DNA of 51,194 bases from Candidatus Eiseniibacteriota bacterium. GTDB lineage: Bacteria; Eisenbacteria; RBG-16-71-46; CAIMUX01. The first letter of the stretch is position 1, and each line of letters begins with the position of its first letter. The translations under genes and the position numbers were made by a program. The stretch covers positions 1 through 51,194 of the forward strand of contig JADJQY010000039.1 of NCBI GenBank assembly GCA_016712505.1. Direction: 5' to 3'. Below are positions 34,354 through 43,099 of the stretch, in pieces. The notes under the pieces were generated by a model, which saw only the letters and a list, made by a program, of their open reading frames with translations, was not told where the DNA came from and made no database searches.

Positions 34354-37263
34354 TCACCCACGCGCGATCCCAAACCCCCCTCGCAGCCGCCCCAAGTCCA
34401 GCACCACCTGTCCTCCTTTCAGGTCGTACCCGAGCACCGCCTCACCGTCGGCGTTCAGCAGCTCTGCGAAGCGCGAGACAGTCTGCGGCACCCGCCACTC
34501 TGCGATCCCGAGCGCGTCGCCGAACGCGCGGATCGGCGCCAGTCCACCGCGGCTTGCCAGGTAGTCCACCGCCGCCAGCACTTGTTCGCGGTACTTACTC
34601 TCGCCGGCCAGCGCCTTGAACACCTCGCTTTTGGCAAGCGCCTGGGTCTCGGTCGACAGAGCGTGTCCGCTCGCGCTTGGGCTCCCTTTTGCGGCCGATT
34701 TTCGCCCGCTCGCCCCCTTCTCGTGCGCCCCGCCCGCCTGCGCCCCGCCCTCGTGCGCCCCCGCCACGTGCGCCTGCGCCCCCTCTCTCGCCTTCCCGCC
34801 TGCCTCTGTCACGATCCCTGGCAGCACCATCACCCCTTCGGCTGGAGTTCTGCTCTTCGCGCGGCTCCCACGGCCGCGCCCGCTCGCTCCGCTCGCTCCT
34901 TCTGTCTCGAGGTGCCACCACCGAGGCCGGCGCAATGCAGCGATCCCGAGCGCGCTTTCTTCGTCGCTCCCCGGCTCTGCGCATTCGCGCCCCATCCCCT
35001 CCCACCCGATCATCAACAGCGGCGCCACCACCTCTGCCAGCGTCGCCCCGCCGTGGTCGCCCCACGTCCGCCGCGCGTGATACGAGTGTTGGTCATCGGC
35101 CAGCAGCACCACCCCATCCGAGCCACGCGGCCGCCACGCTCCTTCGCTCTTCAGCGCCACCTCGAAGTCTGGGTCGAACCCGCTCGCGTCGAGCGGCCGC
35201 CACCGCCCGCCCCCTTTTTCTTCCCCGCGCCGCTCCACCTTCACCTGCAGATCGCCTGCCACGTGCCCGTGATCGCTCGCCAGCACCACCGCGCGTTTGC
35301 TCGTGCGCGCGGCCGCCAGCAGGTCGGGCAGCGAGCGGATCGACTCCACCGTCCACGCGTGCTCCACCTGCGGCTCGCCTTTGAGCGACTCATCGATCGC
35401 GTTCAGCACCAGCGCCACCACCCGCTCCTCGTGCCGCTCGATCTGCTCACGCACCCGCGGATCCAGGCTCCCATCGCGCAGGTGTCCTTCGCCGCCCAAG
35501 TACAGCCGCGGAGCCACCGCGCCTGGCAGCAATTTTCGCAGCCCGGCGTGCTTCTGCCAGCGCCGCGGATCCTCGCCTGTCTCGTGCACCTGCCCCGCCG
35601 GCATCACCTTGCCCGCGAAGAACGCCGTCCTGCTCACATTCGTCAGCGTCGGCGCCGCAGCCAGCACCGGCGGGACCGGCGACCGCCACGAGATCGGCGC
35701 CCACGGCGTCGCCCGCTCCCCCAGCGACTCCAGCAGCTCCACCGCCTGCGCCCACGCCATCCCGTCGACCAGCAGCACCAGCAGCCGCCGCTCCTCGCTC
35801 TCCTTTAAAAATTCCACCACGAAGCGGTCCACAGCGCGCTCGATCGGCACCACCGCCGAAGCCGGCCGGCCAGCCGCGTACCAATCCACCAGCGCCCGCG
35901 CGAAGCGCAGATCCAGCGCACGCCGCGCCTCATCGGCTTCTTGCAGCACTGCCGTGATCGCCTCACCCAAGCGCCCGCTCCGCCCCGCCGCAGCCCGCGC
36001 CGAACGCCGCGCCCAGTCGAGGAAACCGCCTTCTCGCGTATACCAGCTCCCCAGCGCCTCTACCGCCGCGTACGAGCTCGGCGTCTCCACCGCCCGCCGG
36101 TCCGACCGCTCCAGCAGCCACGCCGCCAGTCGCGCCCCCATCTCTGCCTGGCGCGCCACCGCCGCGGCGTCGGGCTTCTTCATCCGCTCGTGCGCCACCA
36201 GATCGCGCATTCGCTCGCTCACCGCCCCCAGCCCTGCCGGATCGCGCCGCTTCACCACCGCCAGCAGCGCCTCACCTAGTGCCTCCAGCCGCAGGTTCCA
36301 GCTCGTCTCCAGCCGCGGCGATCCTGCCAGCAGCGCCCGCACCCCTGGCACCGCGTGCTCTCGCACCATCGCCTCGGCGGCGCGCAGCACCTCCCCTGCC
36401 GCGCGCTCGTCGCAGCGCTCTAACGTCGCCATCGCCAGCGCCACACGCCCCTGGAGCTGCTCCGCCACCGCCTTCGGATCCGCCCCCCCCAGCATCACCC
36501 GCCCCGCCGCCTTCAGCAGCATCTGCCCTCCTGCATCCTCCGTCGCCCCCAGCCCCTCGCACAGCACCCCAAAGGCCAGCACCTCCGCCCCTCTGCCTCG
36601 CTCCCACGCCGCCCACGCCACCGCCCCCAAGATCCCCACCTGCTGCCGCAAAAACCCCATCAACGCCGCCCGCACCCCCGCCGCCTCGGGCGCCCCCATC
36701 GCCGCCACAAACCGCCCCCCTCCGCCGTCTGTCGCCGCCCACACCAGCAGCTCCGGCGCGTTCAGATCCCCTGGAGTCCGCCACTCCACCCGCAGCCACT
36801 CCTGCCACAGGATCTGCTCCGTCAGCCGCCCCATACTCGACACATCCATCTCCACCTCGCGGCCCATCAGGTACCCCGCGAGCGGGCACTCCAGCACCCG
36901 CGGATCCACCTCTCCGACCCGCAGCCGCGTCTGCAGCAGGCTCACCCGCGGCAGCATCTGCACCCGCCCGTGCCCTGCGAAGCGCCCGCTCAGGTCCAGC
37001 GGCAGCCGATCCCAAGGCACCAAAAACACCCGCCGCAGCGCCCCAGCCTCCCCTGGATCCAGATCCAGCGGCGGCATCGCCCGCCTCAGCTCCACCTCCG
37101 AGCCCACCGGCACCACCACGAATTCCCCCACCTGGGTGCGCAGCAGCCCTGCCTCCCCTGTCCCCTGCACCGCCACCAAGAAGCTCCGCCGCCCCCGATC
37201 GCGGAGAAAGAGCTGCTCGACCACATGGGTCAGGTCCTTCACCTGCAGCGCCTGCAGCCGCAT
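34354..37263 (-). CDS. pglZ: PglZ: BREX type 2 alkaline-phosphatase-fold protein
   Basis: 969 residues, intact. The phosphatase core is LVLLVDGMAWAQAVELL (metal Asp about 500), APTLTNVSRTAFFAG (nucleophile Thr/Ser region), VVLASDHGHVAGD (Asp about 664 with His) and TWGDHGGATLAEVVAPLLMI (His about 737), the metal-site order of alkaline-phosphatase-fold proteins. Residues 1-480 are the usual PglZ N-terminal region. Residues about 810-870 are an Ala/Gly/His/Glu linker, then a C-terminal winged-helix-like domain (APIRAFGDALGIAEWRVPQT). PglZ is the universal BREX gene; in Pgl it counters PglX toxicity. It starts one base after the pglY stop (TGAgATG). Confidence 0.93.
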   Translation of the reverse strand: MRLQALQVKDLTHVVEQLFLRDRGRRSFLVAVQGTGEAGLLRTQVGEFVVVPVGSEVELRRAMPPLDLDPGEAGALRRVFLVPWDRLPLDLSGRFAGHGRVQMLPRVSLLQTRLRVGEVDPRVLECPLAGYLMGREVEMDVSSMGRLTEQILWQEWLRVEWRTPGDLNAPELLVWAATDGGGGRFVAAMGAPEAAGVRAALMGFLRQQVGILGAVAWAAWERGRGAEVLAFGVLCEGLGATEDAGGQMLLKAAGRVMLGGADPKAVAEQLQGRVALAMATLERCDERAAGEVLRAAEAMVREHAVPGVRALLAGSPRLETSWNLRLEALGEALLAVVKRRDPAGLGAVSERMRDLVAHERMKKPDAAAVARQAEMGARLAAWLLERSDRRAVETPSSYAAVEALGSWYTREGGFLDWARRSARAAAGRSGRLGEAITAVLQEADEARRALDLRFARALVDWYAAGRPASAVVPIERAVDRFVVEFLKESEERRLLVLLVDGMAWAQAVELLESLGERATPWAPISWRSPVPPVLAAAPTLTNVSRTAFFAGKVMPAGQVHETGEDPRRWQKHAGLRKLLPGAVAPRLYLGGEGHLRDGSLDPRVREQIERHEERVVALVLNAIDESLKGEPQVEHAWTVESIRSLPDLLAAARTSKRAVVLASDHGHVAGDLQVKVERRGEEKGGGRWRPLDASGFDPDFEVALKSEGAWRPRGSDGVVLLADDQHSYHARRTWGDHGGATLAEVVAPLLMIGWEGMGRECAEPGSDEESALGIAALRRPRWWHLETEGASGASGRGRGSRAKSRTPAEGVMVLPGIVTEAGGKAREGAQAHVAGAHEGGAQAGGAHEKGASGRKSAAKGSPSASGHALSTETQALAKSEVFKALAGESKYREQVLAAVDYLASRGGLAPIRAFGDALGIAEWRVPQTVSRFAELLNADGEAVLGYDLKGGQVVLDLGRLRGGFGIARG

Positions 37264-37264
37264 C

Positions 37265-40200
37265 TCAGCGCGTCCTCCCCCACAGCTCGATCCGCACCGT
37301 CAGCTCCAGATCCTCACCTGCGCTCACCTTCGCCCGCAGCTCCGCCAGCGTCGCCTCCAGCCCCGCGATCGCCGCGTTCACCGCCTCGCGCCCCTGCGCC
37401 CGCCGCTCCGCCCGCACCAGCACCCCCGCCCCTGCCGGCGGCTCCGCCCTCGCCTCAACCCTCGCCTCCTCCACCACCGGCGCCGGCTCTGGCGGCCGCA
37501 CCACCGCCGGCGTCTCCCGCGGCGCGCGCAAACGAGCCATCACCTCTTGGGCCTCCCGCGCCAGCTCGCGCAGGCTCCCTGCCAGCCCCTTCTGCAGCTC
37601 ATCTTGCCGCAGCCCCGTCGCCACCGCCCCAGCACCGCCTCGGCCTCGGCCTGCCCGCGCAGCCCTGTCAGTTGCCGAAAAACCCCCAGCACCAGCGGGT
37701 CGTCCAGCACCGCCACGCACTCCTTCGCCGTCGCCAGCGCCCGCCCGATCGCCGCCAGGCTCGTGCTACTCCCTGCCACCTCGGCCCCGAAGCTCGCCAG
37801 CGCCCGCGCCACGTCCGCCGGAGCGCGCCCCGACAACCGCGCCACCAGCTCGCTCGCCGCCGTCGCCGTCGTCAGCCTCGCGCTCGCCTCCTCGATCCCC
37901 AGCGCCTCGCGCCACCCCTCGATCGCCCGCGGGAGCCGCTGCGCCGCTGTCCCTTGCCCCTTCAGCTTCTCCTCCACCGTCCGCGCCAGCCCGCGCGTAT
38001 TCTCGCCCGTCCTCGCCCGCCGCGGCAGCGTCACCCCGAACAGGTGCCCCACCGCCGCCAGCGCCGCCCCCCACTCCCCTTGTTCGGGCAGATCGGGCAG
38101 CTCCAGCACCACCTCCCCGGGGATCCCCCGTCCTTTCGTCCGCCCCAGATCGAACGGCTCTCCGCCCAGCATCAGCGCCCGCGACTCTGCCAGCGCGTAC
38201 GCCCGCACCAGCACCGCCGCCGCCTCGGCCTGCAGCCCCATCTGCTCCTGCTCATCCGCCCAGCGCAGCACCTCGTCCACCCGCGGGTCTTCCACCCCTC
38301 GTTGACGCCGCCGCCGCTCGATCGTCTCCAAGATCCCATCCGTCCACAGGTGCGCCGTCGTATCGGTCACCCGCACCAGCCCCAGCTCCCCCAGCGTCCC
38401 CCGCAGCTCCTCCAGCTCGCGCCGATCCAGCGTGATCTTATGGTCAGGCGCCTCCACGATCGCCGCGAAGCGCTCCAGCAGCCGCTCGCTCCGCATCGTC
38501 GTCAGCGGCTCGGAGAAGCGCGGGTGCCTCGGGTAGCGCGCATCCAACAGCGCGCGCGTGTACGCCTTCAGCGCCACGCTCAGGCCCCCCTCCGCCGGCG
38601 CCTGCAGCGTCACCCCTGGCTTGAGCAAATACAAGTGCTGCTCCACCATCCGCGCCGGGTCCAGATCGGGGTCGTCCTCTCCCGAGCCTTGCGCCAGCCC
38701 GTACGCCTTCGCCAGCACCCCTAGCAGGTGCTGCTTCTTCTGGCTCTCCAGGTTTTGCAGCGTCACCTTCGCCTGCTCCTGCTGCTCCACGCTCAGGTGC
38801 CCGACGAACAGCTCCGTCGTCGCCCGCGAGCTCAGGATGTGCCCCAGCCGCACCAGCTCGCCCAGCGTCTTATTGCTCGCCTCGGAGAAGAAGCTCGGCA
38901 GCCACACCAGCGTCCACGAGCCTGTCCCTTCGGCCATAAACTCACGGATCACCCGCTCATCGTCGTGCGGCCCGAAGCTCCCCTCATCGAACGGATAGTC
39001 GATGACGATCCGCCAGTCATGCTCCTCCGCGCAGCGCAGCCGATCTGGCCCGAGCTGCCGCACGTTATCGAAGCGCAGCGCCCCTGGCCGCTTCGTCCCT
39101 CGCCACTCCTCGCGCCGCTGCAAGTCCCCCTGCGCCAGCTCGCCGCCCTCTTCCATCGCCGCCAGCAGCAGCTCAAACAGCACCCGTCGCCGCCGCTGCG
39201 GCGTATCGACCTCCCGCGCCTGCGCCAGCAGCGGCCGCACGTCCACCCCCTCGAGCTGGATCGCCACCTGCGGATCCCCCGCCTGGTCACCCAGCCGGAT
39301 CGCCGCCACCTCGCTCGCCCACTTCCGGAGCTTGCCGATCAGCGTCGTCGTCTCGCGCCCGGGGATCTTCGCGGTCAGCCAGCCGTGGTTCAGGTCGACC
39401 ACCCGCCGCACCGTCATCTCCCGCAGCGCCGCCACCCCTGGCACCAGCGCCGCGATCAGCAGCGTCTTGATCGCCCGGTTATCGTTCCGGCACGCCACCT
39501 GCGGGCAATTCGCGCACCCCACGTCGGGCGGGTGCTCGGGCCGCAGCCGCTGGCACTTCTCCCGCGAGTCTGTCTGGTTCGCCGCCTGGATCAGCGGCAG
39601 CAGCTCGTGTTTATAGAGCCGCCGCGCCGCGTCGAAGCGCGCCCCCATCGGCCCCTCCGTCGCCTTCTCGCCCTCCGCCATCACATCAAACAGGTCGCCC
39701 ACCCCCACGAGCTGCCCTAATTGCAGGTCTTCGATGTGTCGGATCAGCAGCTCCGTCAGCAGCCGGATCGCCGTCCGTTGCCGCTGGAGCGCGTTGGACA
39801 GCGCCACCAGCGCGTCCACCAGCACCGGCGAGAACGGGTACACCTGCCGGAACGCGTCCGCGTCGTGGTTCGTCCCCAGCAGCGTCGTCCACGACCCTTT
39901 TTGCTGCGACTCCGACCGCAGCCGCTCAAACGTCGAGCGCAGCGCCGCCACCGCCCCCTCGTCCCGCGGCAGCAGCACCCGCTTCGCCACGATCGCCGGC
40001 AGGTTATCGTCCCCGAGCTGGATCTCCCCAAAGCGCCCCCGCGCGTGGTCCAGCACCTCCGCCAAGTGCGCGTCATCTGGCCCTGCCAGCGCGTCGCCCA
40101 CCATCTCTCGCAGCGGCCGCTGCCGCGCGATAAACGAGCAAAACGGCGCGGGTCGGTCGTTGTCGGTCGCCTCGACCAACTTCACCAGCCGCTGCACCTG

Positions 40201-41106
40201 CGCCCCCAGCCTCTCCGGCGTTCGTCCCATATAACTCAGCCACAGGATCAGCTCATCCAGCAGCAGCACGATCACGTCGTACCCCAGCGACTTCGCGTGT
40301 CGGCTGAGGATCCCCAGCCCCCGGTCGATCTCCACAAAGCTCGACAACCCCGCCCCGAACGCCTTCAGGTGCGTCTTTGTCAGCGCCGTCAGCAGCTCGG
40401 CTCGCACCTCTGGCTCGACCGACCCACGCGCCGCCTCAAAGCGCGCCCGATCCCACGCGCGCCGCGCCTTGTTCGGCTTCCCCTCCACCTTGCTCCACGC
40501 GCCCCCCAGCTTCGCCGTCACCGCGTCCATCGCCGGCGCCGGCCCCGCCAGCGCGTTCATCGGCCCGAAGAACTTCGTATCGCCCAAAACGGACAGCAGC
40601 CGCTCCGCGTCCTCAAACAGCGCCTCATCCGCGAAGATCCCCGGCAGATCCGCCTCCGGGTGCCGCGCCCGCACATACTTCAGGTACGCCGCGAAGATCG
40701 GCGTCTGCACGTCCGGCTGGTCCAGCATATGCACGTGCAGCTCCAGCACCTTCGCCTGGCCGATCCACGGGTACTTGATCCGCAGCCCGTGCAGCTCCGG
40801 CCGCGACCACGCCCCCTCGTGGTCCGCCAACAGCAGGCTCAGCATCGCCATAAAGTGCGACTTGCCGCTACCAAAGGATCCGTGCAAATACGCCGCTTGG
40901 CTGCTCCGCTTCGTGTGCGCCGCGCCTACCAGCCCTAGCGCCTGATCAAACGCCTGCAAGAGCTGCGGCGTGATCACGTAGGTGTCGACGGTCTCCCGCG
41001 GCCGGTCGATCCCGTCCGCGAGCACCACGGTGAAGTCCATTTTGCCGATCTGCTCGGGAATTTTAAAGAGGTCGCGGACGCGGGGGGCGGTGGTCGAGGT
41101 GCTCAT
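37265..41106 (-). CDS. pglY: PglY: BREX type 2 P-loop ATPase, one frame change near the 3' end
   Basis: From ATG 41106 (MSTSTTAPRVRDLFKIPEQI). Walker A GSFGSGKS is at residues 76-83, Walker B is VIVLLLDELILWL near 280, and a Cys cluster (CQRLRPEHPPDVGCANC, then PQVAC) near 570 may bind zinc. It belongs to the PglY/BrxC group of large BREX ATPases, about 1280 aa. The main frame is open to about 37627, where a run of four G seems to lack one; adding it restores LQKGLAGSLRELAREAQEVM to a stop at 37265, next to the pglZ start. As read, the last 120 residues (helical, with a Pro-rich linker) are replaced by a short tail. The indel may be an assembly error. Confidence 0.9.
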
Positions 41107-41128
41107 GGTGTGGGCTGTCCTGACGGGT

Positions 41129-41177
41129 GTCTCGTGTCTCGTATCTCGGGTCTCGGGTCTCGTGTCTGAGGTCTTGT
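41129..41177 (-). repeat. Seven tandem imperfect heptamers before pglY
   Basis: On the plus strand the units are GTCTCGT, GTCTCGT, ATCTCGG, GTCTCGG, GTCTCGT, GTCTGAG and GTCTTGT. They fill most of the gap between the pglX tail stop and the pglY start, ending 23 bp before the ATG. A change of unit number would alter pglX-pglY spacing by 7 bp each time, so slippage could tune coupling. Confidence 0.75.
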
Positions 41178-41215
41178 GTCGTTGTGCAGCGTGCAGCGCC
41201 GGGTGCCCGCGGCGC

Positions 41216-41623
41216 TCAGCCCTCGTCATCGCCGAAGAGCCGCAGCGGCGCCTCTCGCTTCGCCTTGTCCTTTGGAGGTCGGCCGCGTCGCTTCGCCGGG
41301 CGCTCCGCGCTGGCCGCCGCCGCAGGCGCCTGCTCGGCCTTCACAGCCTCAGCCGCCTCAGCCGCCAGGGCCTCGACCGCCGCCGCCGCCTTGCCACGCC
41401 CACGCCGGCCCGGCTCCGGCCGCCACGCGCGCAAACGCTCGCGTCGCAGGCCGAGCTGGCGCAGCTCTTCATCGAGCACGAGCTCGTATTGCTCGCCCAT
41501 CCGCTCGCCGTCGGCGTCGGGCTCATTGTGCCACTGCTTCAGCCACGGCAAGAGCTCGAGCAACCCCGCCAGGATCGGCACCAACCGCTCCGCAGGCCAG
41601 CCCTCGCCGTCCTTGCGCTTATA
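41216..41623 (-). pseudogene. pglX: Detached 3' end of pglX
   Basis: 135 codons without their own start signal, beginning YKRKDGEGWPAERLVPILAG and continuing LLELLPWLKQWHNEPDADGE, a helix ending RERLRAWRP, and an Ala/Arg/Lys tail with an AT-hook-like KRRGRPPKDK. The first codon follows directly on the ATCTTTTT duplication; joined to pglX residue 1103 it gives VDLF-YKRKDGEGW in one frame. This is the expected C-terminus of type 2 PglX proteins. With the IS between, it cannot be translated as part of PglX, though an internal GTG could start a 122-aa piece. Confidence 0.9.
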
Positions 41624-41631
41624 AAAAAGAT
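41624..41631 (-). repeat. Target-site duplication, right half (inverted)
   Basis: AAAAAGAT on the plus strand, the exact reverse complement of 28603-28610. It directly abuts the GGCTCT end of IS copy 2 and is followed on the minus strand by the first codon of the pglX tail. Confidence 0.95.
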
Positions 41632-43043
41632 GGCTCTTCTAACATGTTCGTGGATCCAGGATGGACCCCAAGGATGTGTTCTGCCGCGTGAAATCTCGGT
41701 TGTCTGGCAAACAGGTCGTGGCTGCGTTCGCGCACATCTCTTGGGGCCAGTTTTTACTGGCACAAGGGCCGCGCGGGATCGAGCATCTGGGCGTGCGCAT
41801 CACCACGTTTCTACGACGCCTTTTGGGAATGGAGCAGGTCCGTGTCCTCGGTGCTGAGTTCGAGGAGGACAGGCTTGTCATCGACGTCGCGCCGAGCTGG
41901 ACGAAGGGCCGCTGCTCGACCTGCGGGGCCACGGGGCCGATCCGTGATCAGAGGGTGCGTCGGTGGCGGCACCTCGACGTCGGGGGGGTCGAGTGCGAGC
42001 TGCGTTACTCGATCCGCCGCGTCGAGTGTTCGTCGTGCGGCGTCAAGGTCGAGCAGGTTCCCTGGGCGGAGCACGACACGGGCTTCACGAAGGGCTTCGA
42101 GGACTTGATCGCTTTGATGGCCCAAAAGACAGATAAAACGACCGTCGCGCGGCTCTTGCGGATCGCCTGGCTGACGGTCGGCCGCGTGATCGAGCGGGTG
42201 GTCAAGCGCTACGGAGGAGACCCCAGCGAGCGCCTCCGCGGGCTCCGTCGGATCGGCATCGATGAGCTCTCTTACCGCAAGCACCACCGCTACGTCACCG
42301 TCGTCGTCGACCTCGACACACGCCGCGTGGTCTGGGTCGCCGAGGGCAAGGACGCCGCCGCGCTCGACGGCTTCTTCGAGGCCCTGGGGCCCGCTGGGAC
42401 GGCTGCGCTGAAGGTCGCGTCGATCGACATGTCGGGAGCCTTCAAGAAGGCGCTGCGCGAGCGGGCGCCCCACGTCCGCGTCGTCTTCGATCGCTTCCAC
42501 GTCCAGCGCTTGGTACGACGCGCTCGACGAGATCCGCCGCGGTATGGTCGCTGAACTCCGCGACCCCGCCGAGAAGCGCGCCCTCAAGGGGACCCGCTTC
42601 GCGCTCCAGCGCTCGCCCTGGAAGCTCGACGCCGTCGCTCGCAACAAGCTCACAGAGCTCGAGAAGGAGAACCAGCCGCTCTACCGCGCCTACCTTATGA
42701 AGGAGTCCCTCGCGGCGATCTTCGACACCGCATCTCCAGAGTCGATCCACAGCGACCTCACAGGCTGGCTGCGCTGGGTCGAGGCCGAAGGCTTGCCCCC
42801 GCTTGTCAAGGCCGCTGAGACGATCGCTGCGCACTTCGACGGGATCACCGCCTACATCACTGTCGGCGTCACCAACGCGATCACCGAAGGCTTCAACCGC
42901 AAAGCCCGCGTCGTCACCTCCCGCGCCTACGGCTTCAAACGTCTCTCCAGCTTCGCCGCTATGCTGCTGCTCTGCTGTGGCGGTCTCTCCATTCCTTGGC
43001 CTCATGTGATGCCTCTTTAACCCATGAATGTGTTAGGAGAGCC
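41632..43043 (+). mobile_element. ISL3-family insertion sequence, copy 2
   Basis: 1412 bp, reverse in orientation to copy 1, with the same terminal inverted repeats. Its left end carries the pglX duplication half and its right end carries the second duplication half. It lies 56 bp from the brxHI stop, in what was probably the gap between two convergent gene sets. Confidence 0.95.
41661..43020 (+). pseudogene. ISL3-family transposase, copy 2, one 2-bp deletion
   Basis: Same protein as copy 1, here uninterrupted for 287 codons: zinc-finger cysteines, HTH, then DDE residues in GIDELSYRKH and VASIDMSGAFKKAL. At about 42514 two bases (AC) present in copy 1 are missing, which shifts the frame after FDRFHVQRLV; the rest (GMVAELRDPAEKRALKGTRF to the stop at 43020) continues in another frame and includes the last catalytic region (AITEGFNRKARVVTSRAYGF). 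Taking each position from the better copy gives an intact transposase of about 450 aa. Confidence 0.9.
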
Positions 43044-43052
43044 ACTCGTTAC
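43044..43052 (+). repeat. Second target-site duplication, half beside IS copy 2
   Basis: ACTCGTTAC, matching ATCGTTAC (minus strand of 30026-30033) apart from one extra C. It fits an ISL3 8-bp duplication split by the inversion, with one indel. Confidence 0.65.
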
Positions 43053-43099
43053 GGTCAAGCCCGATAGCCCGCATTTGACATAACGGCTATGGCGCTGGT

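Larger units (their letters stand above)
30026..41631. other. 11.6-kb segment inverted between the two IS copies
   Basis: Holds, all on the minus strand, the pglX tail, pglY, pglZ and the four-gene protease cassette. Flipping it back joins the pglX tail to pglX in frame through the ATCTTTTT duplication, and brings the other junctions together as ATCGTTAC before the second IS and ACTCGTTAC after it, an 8-bp duplication with one extra base. Both duplications heal only in the flipped state, so the present order is derived. Confidence 0.92.

Noticed and set aside
35297..38435. Very long plus-strand open frames (up to 1002 codons) opposite pglZ and pglY
   Set aside because: Low-complexity Ser/Arg/Pro/Ala composition, and the opposite strand carries clear PglZ and PglY motifs; typical mirror frames of high-GC coding DNA.
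41129..41177. CRISPR-like repeat
   Set aside because: Units are seven bases without spacers; a simple tandem repeat.
41842..42653. Other open frames inside the second IS
   Set aside because: Overlap the transposase and have no recognisable content; ISL3 elements here carry one transposase gene.
28611..43043. Composite transposon carrying pglY and pglZ as cargo
   Set aside because: Flanking ISs in inverted orientation suggest it at first, but the outer flanks do not match each other and the pglX halves show the genes between belong to the original locus; inversion explains all junctions.
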